Of a stretch of 19,972 nucleotides of DNA, positions 14,257-19,972 are shown piece after piece. The DNA lies in contig JAYEJW010000675.1 in NCBI GenBank assembly GCA_034716535.1, forward strand, positions 1-19,972, given 5' to 3'. A model generated the notes under the pieces. It searched no databases, had not been told where the DNA came from, and saw only the letters and a program-made list of their open reading frames with translations. How positions within the stretch are numbered: the stretch's first letter is position 1; each line of letters starts with the position of its first letter. Source of the DNA: JAYEJW01 sp034716535 (lineage in GTDB: Bacteria; Pseudomonadota; Gammaproteobacteria; Chromatiales; Chromatiaceae). Position numbers and translations under genes: made by a program.

Positions 14257-15045
14257 TCAACCGGACCTGTGCAGACGTGGCCAAAGGAAACCCGTATTGG
14301 CCATGTAGGTCTCGTACTCCGGGAGCGTCCGCAAGAACTTGCGTTCCTCGATCTTCGCCCGCACCACCTGAAACCCGACGGCGACGACGAACAGATACAA
14401 GCCCACCGGGGTTCCTGATAGGATTGCGATTCCGAAGATATGGATAATCTCGCCGACATACAGCGGATGGCGAATTCTTCCGTAGGGTCCGCTCGTAACG
14501 AGCGTCCGTACCGCTGCACGCAGGCCGAATGACCTTTTCAGGTGACTGATTGCCCAGATGCTGAAGGCCGCTCCAATGAACCCGATGGCAAACCCGATCA
14601 TGTTCATGTAGAACCCGAACATCGGAGTAATATCCCTGAGTATCTCAAGGGTCTCCTGGGAATAGCCGGGTACGATTTGCCGGACCTGGGGAAAGAAGAG
14701 CAGCGTGAATCCGATCACCGGCACGAAAACCGTAAACAACGGAAAAAAGTTCTCCCAGAAACCCTCCGGCCGGCTTTTTGCCTCGCCCCGCACGATGAAG
14801 CTGTAAAAGACCAGCGCATCGAAGGCCAACGCAGTGATGTAATAGAGAATATAGGACAATTCTCTTGTGAGATAGGCGCCGGCCCCCTGGCCATACTCAT
14901 CGATGCTTCCGACATTCTGCAACATACCCCACAGATTGGGGTTGCTGCTCAGATAGACCCATAGGGTGTAGGTCTTGCTTCCGACGATTAAGCCGAATAC
15001 CGCAATGGGCGCGCCGTCCTTCTTCAACTTCTCGAGGAACGTCAT
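14257..15045 (-). CDS. Membrane methyltransferase of the isoprenylcysteine O-methyltransferase (ICMT/PEMT-like) family
   Basis: The 262-aa protein starts at ATG 15045 (MTFLEKLKK) with GGAG seven bases upstream (15053-15056 on the plus strand). The frame is open 42 codons further but that part overlaps the divergent gene's start and lacks sense. Several membrane helices are visible (about 12-31, 62-86, 104-122, 145-170, 207-236). The C-terminal signature of S-adenosylmethionine-dependent membrane methyltransferases is clear: TSGPYGRIRHPLYVGEIIH, then AKIEERKFLRTLPEYETYM and GFLWPRL. The family methylates lipidated or membrane-embedded substrates; bacterial members are mostly uncharacterised, so the substrate is unknown. 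It is divergent from the efflux genes with 46 bases between starts, so shared regulation is possible. Confidence 0.8.
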   Translation of the reverse strand: MTFLEKLKKDGAPIAVFGLIVGSKTYTLWVYLSSNPNLWGMLQNVGSIDEYGQGAGAYLTRELSYILYYITALAFDALVFYSFIVRGEAKSRPEGFWENFFPLFTVFVPVIGFTLLFFPQVRQIVPGYSQETLEILRDITPMFGFYMNMIGFAIGFIGAAFSIWAISHLKRSFGLRAAVRTLVTSGPYGRIRHPLYVGEIIHIFGIAILSGTPVGLYLFVVAVGFQVVRAKIEERKFLRTLPEYETYMANTGFLWPRLHRSG

Positions 15046-15091
15046 TGATTGACTCCGAATGTAACTAACTAGTGATCCTACAGGCCGATCC

Positions 15092-16444
15092 ATGAGCCCA
15101 AGAAAGATTCCCAAGAAATGGCTGTTCTTCGTACCCCTGGCGGCGGGTCTCGCCGTCTTCGTGCTGCTCACCCGCCAGAACGCCCCTCCGCAGCAGCGCG
15201 AGATCGACGCTCCCGCGCGGGCCGTGCGCTACATCGAGGCGCCCGTCGTGACCCTGGTGCCCCTGGCCCTGGGCTACGGCCGGGTGCGCCCCGTCCGCGT
15301 CTGGGATGCCGTCGCGGAGGTAAGCGGGCGGATCGTCGAGATCAACCCACGGCTGCGCAAGGGCGCCCTGCTCGCAGAGGACGAGCTGTTGGTCCGCATC
15401 GACCCCACGGAGTACGAGCTGGCGGTCTCCCAGGTCCAGGCGGACATACTATCCGCAAAGGCCCAGCTTTCGGAAATGGCGGTCAAGGAGACCAACACCC
15501 GCGCCTCATTGGCCATCGAGGAAGAGGCCCTGGTCCTGCGTGAGGCGGAGGTCGAGCGCAAGGCGGAGTTGGTGGGGAAGGGGACCCTGAGCACCTCCGA
15601 GTTCGAGCAGGAGCAGCGCAACCTGCTCGTCCAGCGACAACAGGTACAGGCCCAGAAAAACGCGCTGAACCTGCTTCCCGCGGAGCGTGAGCTGCTCGAT
15701 GCCCAGTTGGCCCGCTTCCAGGCCCAGCTCGACAGCGTGCGCCTGGACCTCTCGCGCACCGAGATCCGCCTGCCCTTCCGAGCCCGCATCTCCGAAGTGA
15801 ATGTGGAAGAGGCCCAGTACGTGCGTGAGGGCAGCTCGCTCGCGAAGGCGGACGCCATCGACAAGGCGGAGGTGGAGGCCCAGATCCCCATCGCCCGCAT
15901 GCGCGCCCTGATGAGATCCGGCCGAACCCTGGACTTCAACCGGATGGAACCCGGCCGTCTGCCCGAGCACGTGGGCATTCAGGCCGAGGTCTGGCTGCGC
16001 GACCCGAGCGGCGACGTCCTGTGGGACGCGCAGTTCGCTCGTATCAGCGACACGCTCGACCCGGAGACGCGCACCGTCGGTGTGATCGTCGACGTGGACG
16101 AGCCCTACAGCAACGTGCGCCCGGGCGAGCGCCCGCCCCTGGTCAAGGGCCTGTTCACGGAGGTGGTCCTGCGCGGACTGCCCCGAGCCGAGCGGCTGGT
16201 GATCCCTCGACACGCCCTGCACGAGGACCGTGTCTACCTCATCGACGACGGGCGTCTGGTGATCCGGCCGGTGGAGGTGAAGAACCTACAGCCGGAGTAT
16301 GCGGTCATTGCCTCAGGGCTTGAGCCCGGCGCGAAAGTCATTGTCTCGGACCTGGTGCCGGCCATCGACGGCATGCGCCTTGAGGGACAACCGGACCCGA
16401 AGGTTCTCGAACGGCTGATCGCCAGTGCCGAGGCACGGGATTGA
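15092..16444 (+). CDS. RND efflux membrane fusion protein (HlyD/AcrA family)
   Basis: The 450-aa periplasmic adaptor links the inner membrane RND pump to an outer membrane channel. Seen: an N-terminal membrane anchor (~10-26, WLFFVPLAAGLAVFVLL) with no lipobox Cys; a lipoyl half-motif, VAEVSGRIVEINPRLRKGAL; a long alpha-helical hairpin rich in Gln, Glu and Leu (~115-225); the second lipoyl half, TEIRLPFRARISEVNVEEAQ; a beta-barrel domain (~265-370); and a membrane-proximal domain ending near GMRLEGQPD. Architecture is complete. Start ATG 15092 has only a weak AGG upstream. The pump gene follows after 236 bases carrying a REP cluster. No outer membrane factor is in the window. Substrate unknown. 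Confidence 0.9.
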   Translation: MSPRKIPKKWLFFVPLAAGLAVFVLLTRQNAPPQQREIDAPARAVRYIEAPVVTLVPLALGYGRVRPVRVWDAVAEVSGRIVEINPRLRKGALLAEDELLVRIDPTEYELAVSQVQADILSAKAQLSEMAVKETNTRASLAIEEEALVLREAEVERKAELVGKGTLSTSEFEQEQRNLLVQRQQVQAQKNALNLLPAERELLDAQLARFQAQLDSVRLDLSRTEIRLPFRARISEVNVEEAQYVREGSSLAKADAIDKAEVEAQIPIARMRALMRSGRTLDFNRMEPGRLPEHVGIQAEVWLRDPSGDVLWDAQFARISDTLDPETRTVGVIVDVDEPYSNVRPGERPPLVKGLFTEVVLRGLPRAERLVIPRHALHEDRVYLIDDGRLVIRPVEVKNLQPEYAVIASGLEPGAKVIVSDLVPAIDGMRLEGQPDPKVLERLIASAEARD

Positions 16445-16449
16445 GCTTG

Positions 16450-16617
16450 GTAGGTCGGGTTAGGCGCGTTCGGCACAGTCCGCAATCAGGAAAGGGTCTA
16501 ATCGCGCCGTAACCCGACAGGGTGCAGAGATGGCGTCGGATTGCGCTTCGCTAACCTACAACTTACCCGACGTGGCGTAGAGATGATGTCGGGTTACGCT
16601 GCGCTAACCCGACCTAC
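16450..16617. repeat. REP/BIME cluster between the two efflux genes
   Basis: Starting six bases after the fusion-protein stop, GTAGGTCGGGTTAGG (16450-16464) can pair with CCGTAACCCGAC (16507-16518), the extended arms differing by one bulged base. A degenerate copy (GTCGGATTGCGCTTCGCTAA) follows at about 16535-16555. The last unit is a perfect hairpin, GTCGGGTTA (16588-16596) - CGCTGCGC - TAACCCGAC (16605-16613), and continues CTAC. The half-sites are the same as in the 14083-14200 cluster. Inside a presumed operon it may lower read-through or stabilise upstream mRNA, shifting adaptor/pump ratio. Confidence 0.8.
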
Positions 16618-16654
16618 GTAGAAGCCCATGCATAAACCAATATCTTGTATTTCA

Positions 16655-16679
16655 ATAATTTTTTCGCAGAAAAAATTAT
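16655..16679 (+). promoter_or_regulatory. Perfect AT-only hairpin abutting the RND pump start codon
   Basis: ATAATTTTTT (16655-16664) and AAAAAATTAT (16670-16679) form a perfect 10-bp stem around the loop CGCAG, ending one base before ATG 16681. The surrounding 50 bases are AT-rich in an otherwise GC-rich region. It takes the place where a Shine-Dalgarno should be, and none is visible. It could be a repressor palindrome, a translation-controlling hairpin or part of an A/T-rich promoter. The symmetry is seen; the function is inferred. Confidence 0.5.
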
Positions 16680-16680
16680 C

Positions 16681-19600
16681 ATGATTAGATTCTTCGCCTA
16701 CCACCAGACCGCAGCCAACCTGCTGATGCTGCTGTTTCTCGCGATCGGTCTCGCCAGCCTGCCCACGCTCAAGCGGGAGACCTTTCCGGACTTCGCCCCG
16801 CAGGAGGTGGAGATCCGCGTCCCCTACGCGGGCGCATCCGCCGAGGACGTGGAGGACGCAGTCTGCCGCCGCATCGAAGACGCCCTGGACGGCATCAGCG
16901 AGCTCTACGAGATGCGCTGCGAGGCCCGTGAAAGCCTGGCGGTGGCCGTCGCCGAGATGGTCGAGGGCGGCGACTTCACCCGCTTCATGGATGACGTGAA
17001 GACCGAGGTGGAGGCCATCGACAACTTCCCGCAGGACACGGAGCGGGCGGTGATCCAGCAGCGGGACCGCACCGACCGGGTCGTCTCCATCGCCATCACC
17101 GGTCCCATGTCGGACCGGGATCTGAAACACTATGCCGAGGAGGTCAAGGACCGGCTACGCCGGTTGCCCCAGGTCTCCCAGGTGGAGGTGACCGGCTTCT
17201 CGGACAGCCAGTTCCGGGTGCAGGCCGCCCGCGAGACGCTGCTCGCCTATGGGGTGAGCATGACGGACCTGGCGGACGCCATCTCCCGCCAGAGCGTGGA
17301 CCTGCCTGCGGGCAGCATCGAGACGCGCGACCAGGAGATCCTGGTCCGCTTCACGGACCAGCGCCGCGGTGTCCAGGAGCTGGAGGACCTGATCGTCGTG
17401 GGCGGCGAGCAGGGCGGCGAGGTGCGCTTGGGCGAGGTGGCGACCGTCAAGGACCTCTTCGAGCTGGAGGAGACGCGGGTGGAGTTCGGCGACCGACGGG
17501 CAGCGGTGCTGGACGTCACAAAGACCAAGCAGGAGGACACCCTGCGGGTCATGGATGCGGTGCAGGCGTTTCTGGAGCTGGAGCGGGCCAGGGCCGTCGA
17601 CGGCGTGGTGTTCACCCTCACGCGAGACGTCTCCTCCATCGTGCGCGACCGTCTGCAGCTGCTCGCGGGCAACGGCCTGCAGGGGCTGGTACTTGTATTC
17701 CTGGTGATGGCGCTCTTCTTCCGCCTGCGCTTCGCATTCTGGGTTGCCATGGGCCTCCCGGTGGCCTTCCTCGGCGGCCTCTTCTTCATGTCCGTGCTCG
17801 GGCTGTCGATCAACATGATCAGCATGGTGGCGCTGCTGATCGCCCTCGGCCTGCTCATGGACGACGCCATCGTCATCGCCGAGAACATCGCCGCACAACT
17901 GCGCAAGGGCAAGGATGCCATGACCGCGGCCGTCGACGGCACCCGCCAGGTGGCGCCCGGGGTCATCGCGTCCTTCCTCACCACCGTCGCCGTATTCGGT
18001 CCCCTGGCCTTCCTCGCCGGTGACATGGGCAAGGTGCTGCGCGTCCTGCCCATGGTGCTCATCCTGGTCCTGGCGGTGAGTCTCATCGAGGCCTTCTGGA
18101 TCCTGCCCAGCCACCTCGGTCACGCCCTGGCGCACCACGAGCACGACCGCAAGAGCCGGTTCCGCGACCGCTTCGAGCAGGGCCTGGACTGGGTTCGGGA
18201 GCGCATCGTCGGGCGGGCGGTGGACGGGGTCATCGGCGGCCGCTACCTGTTCCTGGGGGCGGTCTTCGCCCTGATGCTGATCTCGGTCGGCATGATGGCC
18301 TCGGGCGTGCTCAAGTTCCGCCCCTTTCCGGACGTGGAAGGCGACGTCATCGAGGCCCGCTTGCTGCTACCCCAGGGCACCACCCTCGCGCGCACCCAGG
18401 AAGTGGTCGAGCGGCTCAAGGGCGCCCTGCGCCAAGTGGACGAGGAGCTCTCACCCCAACAGCCGGACGGAGAGCGCCTGGTCCAGGAGATCAGCGTCCG
18501 CTACAACACCAATCCGGATGCCTTCGAGACCGGCACCCACGTCGCCACGGTTACCGCCGACCTGCTCACCGCCGAGCGCCGTCGGGGAACCATGAGCGCC
18601 TTCATCAACCGCTGGCGGGAGCTCGTCGGCAGCGTGCCCGACGTCATCAGCCTCACCTATACGGAGCCCACCTTCGGTCCGGCGGGACGCGCCATCGACA
18701 TCCGGCTGAGCGGTGACGACCTGCTCCAGCTCAAGGCCTCCGCGGCGGAGCTGCAGGACTGGCTCGGCCAGTACCAGGGCGTGCAGGACCTTAACGACGA
18801 CCTGCGCCCCGGAAAGCCCGAGATGATCCTGCGTCTCAAGGAAGGCGCCACCTCCCTGGGGCTCAACGCCGCCACCATCGCCCGCCAACTGCGGGACGCC
18901 TTCCACGGCGCGACCGCCAGCGAGATCCAGGTGGGCCGCGAATCCTACGAGATCGACGTGCGGCTCGAGGACGAGGACCGGGCGAGCCTGCGCGACCTCT
19001 ACAGCTTCCGCATCATCACGGCCGCCGGCCACCAAGTGCCCCTCAGCGCCGTGGCGGACATCGAGGAATCCCGCGGCTTCGCCCGCATCCAGCGCATCGA
19101 CGGCCGGCGCACGGTCACCGTCCGCGGCGACGTGGACGACGCGGTCGCGAATACGAGCGAGATCATCGGCGATACCCGGACCCGCTTCCTGCCCGCGCTT
19201 CAGGAGCGCTACCCGGACATCGAGGTGGGACTCGAAGGCCAGGCACGGGAGACCGCCGCCACCGGAGGCTCCATGGTGCGGGGCTTCGGCCTCGGGCTGC
19301 TGGGGATCTTCCTCCTCCTCGCCTTCCAGTTCCGTTCCTTCCTGGAGCCCCTGGTGGTCATGGCCGCCATTCCGCTGGCCCTGATCGGCGTTATCTGGGG
19401 ACACCTGGTGATGGGACTGGAGCTCTCCATGCCGAGCATGATGGGTTTCGTGTCCCTGTCGGGCATCGTCGTCAACGACTCCATCCTGCTTGTTGAGTTC
19501 CTGAAGCTGCGGGTGCGCGAGGGTATGGACGTCGCCGAGGCCGCCCGCCACGCCAGCCGCGAGCGCTTTCGCGCGGTGCTGCTCACCTCTGTCACGACCA

Positions 19601-19839
19601 TCGCCGGGCTGCTGCCCCTGCTCTCCGAGCGCAGCCTCCAGGCCCAGATCCTGATTCCACTCGCCACCAGCATCGTCTTCGGCCTGCTCGCTTCCACCAT
19701 CCTTGTGCTGTTCGTCGTGCCCGCCCTGTTCAGCGTCTTTGCGGATATGGGAATGACGTCGAAAGAGAAGATTCGGGACGAGATGGATCGCGTAAAGACT
19801 GAGCCGGCGACGACCGCCGAAAGCGCTGCGGCAGAGTGA
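16681..19839 (+). CDS. RND-family efflux pump, inner membrane transporter
   Basis: The 1052-aa protein has the full two-fold RND layout: helix 1 at ~8-27 (TAANLLMLLFLAIGLASLP), a large periplasmic loop (~30-335), helices 2-6 with MDDAIVIAEN carrying the proton-relay Asp394/Asp395 in helix 4 (equivalent to the paired Asp of AcrB), a second periplasmic loop (~560-860), and helices 8-12 with FRSFLEPLVVMAAIPLALIG, MMGFVSLSGIVVNDSILLVE and RAVLLTSVTTIAGLLPLL. It uses the proton gradient to export a substrate together with the adaptor upstream. Specificity is not evident; the acidic pair argues for proton drive rather than the heavy-metal subgroup. ATG 16681 is chosen because RND proteins begin with a short MIRFF-like stretch before helix 1; a TTG at 16645 in frame would add 12 residues encoded by the AT hairpin. 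Confidence 0.92.
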   Translation: MIRFFAYHQTAANLLMLLFLAIGLASLPTLKRETFPDFAPQEVEIRVPYAGASAEDVEDAVCRRIEDALDGISELYEMRCEARESLAVAVAEMVEGGDFTRFMDDVKTEVEAIDNFPQDTERAVIQQRDRTDRVVSIAITGPMSDRDLKHYAEEVKDRLRRLPQVSQVEVTGFSDSQFRVQAARETLLAYGVSMTDLADAISRQSVDLPAGSIETRDQEILVRFTDQRRGVQELEDLIVVGGEQGGEVRLGEVATVKDLFELEETRVEFGDRRAAVLDVTKTKQEDTLRVMDAVQAFLELERARAVDGVVFTLTRDVSSIVRDRLQLLAGNGLQGLVLVFLVMALFFRLRFAFWVAMGLPVAFLGGLFFMSVLGLSINMISMVALLIALGLLMDDAIVIAENIAAQLRKGKDAMTAAVDGTRQVAPGVIASFLTTVAVFGPLAFLAGDMGKVLRVLPMVLILVLAVSLIEAFWILPSHLGHALAHHEHDRKSRFRDRFEQGLDWVRERIVGRAVDGVIGGRYLFLGAVFALMLISVGMMASGVLKFRPFPDVEGDVIEARLLLPQGTTLARTQEVVERLKGALRQVDEELSPQQPDGERLVQEISVRYNTNPDAFETGTHVATVTADLLTAERRRGTMSAFINRWRELVGSVPDVISLTYTEPTFGPAGRAIDIRLSGDDLLQLKASAAELQDWLGQYQGVQDLNDDLRPGKPEMILRLKEGATSLGLNAATIARQLRDAFHGATASEIQVGRESYEIDVRLEDEDRASLRDLYSFRIITAAGHQVPLSAVADIEESRGFARIQRIDGRRTVTVRGDVDDAVANTSEIIGDTRTRFLPALQERYPDIEVGLEGQARETAATGGSMVRGFGLGLLGIFLLLAFQFRSFLEPLVVMAAIPLALIGVIWGHLVMGLELSMPSMMGFVSLSGIVVNDSILLVEFLKLRVREGMDVAEAARHASRERFRAVLLTSVTTIAGLLPLLSERSLQAQILIPLATSIVFGLLASTILVLFVVPALFSVFADMGMTSKEKIRDEMDRVKTEPATTAESAAAE

Positions 19840-19863
19840 GGCGGGCAACCGGGCGGCTGTCGC

Positions 19864-19956
19864 AAAAGCTATAGATATAACAAAAAAAATAGCACCTATT
19901 ATAAAATAAGGTGCTATTAATTTAAAAGGTGGTGCAAAATCTTGTGAAATTGCCAT
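19864..19956 (-). CDS. N-terminal start of an AT-rich foreign-looking membrane protein gene, broken at the join
   Basis: From ATG 19956 the minus strand reads MAISQDFAPPFKLIAPYFI and then IGAIFFVISIAF, a sensible protein start leading into a membrane helix. An in-frame TAA lies six bases before the ATG, so the start is fixed. Codons are nearly all A/T-ending, unlike every other gene here. Past about 19864 the sequence turns GC-rich and the open frame is only antisense to the 3' end of the RND gene. The FAPPFKLIAPYFIIG pattern recalls uncharacterised membrane proteins of sulfur-oxidising Campylobacterota; that is memory, not a search result. It is a 5' fragment joined to foreign DNA, by transfer or by assembly error. 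No Shine-Dalgarno is visible in the 16 bases available. Confidence 0.5.
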
Positions 19957-19972
19957 TTTTAATTATTAGCCA

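Noticed and set aside
15046..15171. N-terminal extension of the membrane methyltransferase
   Set aside because: It overlaps the divergent fusion-protein start and has no family sense; ATG 15045 has a GGAG at good spacing.
14083..16617. CRISPR-like array from the recurring GTCGGGTTA units
   Set aside because: The units are inverted, unevenly spaced and lack spacers of constant length; they are REP sites.
16645..16680. TTG start for the RND pump
   Set aside because: It would translate the AT hairpin; ATG 16681 gives the usual RND N-terminus.
17155..18144. 329-codon minus-strand open frame
   Set aside because: Antisense shadow of the RND pump; composition is His/Asp/Glu/Gln-rich as expected for such shadows.
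18451..19864. Long minus-strand frame continuing from the AT-rich gene start
   Set aside because: Only the first ~31 codons look like protein; the rest is antisense to the RND gene and is joined by a composition break.

Overview
The window reads as a GC-rich gammaproteobacterial chromosome, most likely a sulfur-oxidising member of the Chromatiales. The main clue is a short Gly/Tyr-rich secreted protein of the sulfur globule type (1745-2086, minus strand). A Gram-negative lipopolysaccharide core/Kdo cluster and an RND efflux pair fit this. The origin is inferred from protein character only; no rRNA or tRNA gene is present. The last ~105 bases are strikingly AT-rich and begin a different-looking protein, so the right edge is either a transfer boundary or, more likely, a chimeric assembly join.

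Left part (1-3550) is accessory and eroded. It holds a REP-associated tyrosine transposase (RAYT) on the minus strand, running off the left edge and carrying a stop at its fifth codon; the C-terminal part of an IS4/Tn5-type transposase; the sulfur globule protein gene; a frameshifted remnant of a small His-rich secreted protein; a TetR regulator with an atypical tail; and scraps of an SDR-like gene and an anti-sigma factor.

Middle part (3555-7006) holds a tri-heme MauG/cytochrome c peroxidase-like periplasmic protein, a two-domain secreted protein of unknown function, a 106-bp MITE-like inverted-repeat element, and a small minus-strand protein with repeated G-rich 'VGRD' motifs. A second, 144-bp inverted-repeat element separates the last of these from the next block.

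The core of the window (7338-14088) is one tightly packed plus-strand operon for lipopolysaccharide inner core synthesis: a GT9 heptosyltransferase-like enzyme, two GT4 glycosyltransferases, a NodB-type polysaccharide deacetylase, HldE (ADP-heptose precursor supply) and WaaA (Kdo transfer to lipid A). It ends in a REP cluster whose first arm supplies the waaA stop codon.

Right part (14257-19839) holds a minus-strand membrane methyltransferase of the isoprenylcysteine methyltransferase type, divergent from an RND efflux pair (membrane fusion protein, then inner membrane pump). A second REP cluster and a perfect AT-only hairpin lie between the two pump genes. The REP clusters and the decayed RAYT plausibly belong to one REP/RAYT system in this genome.
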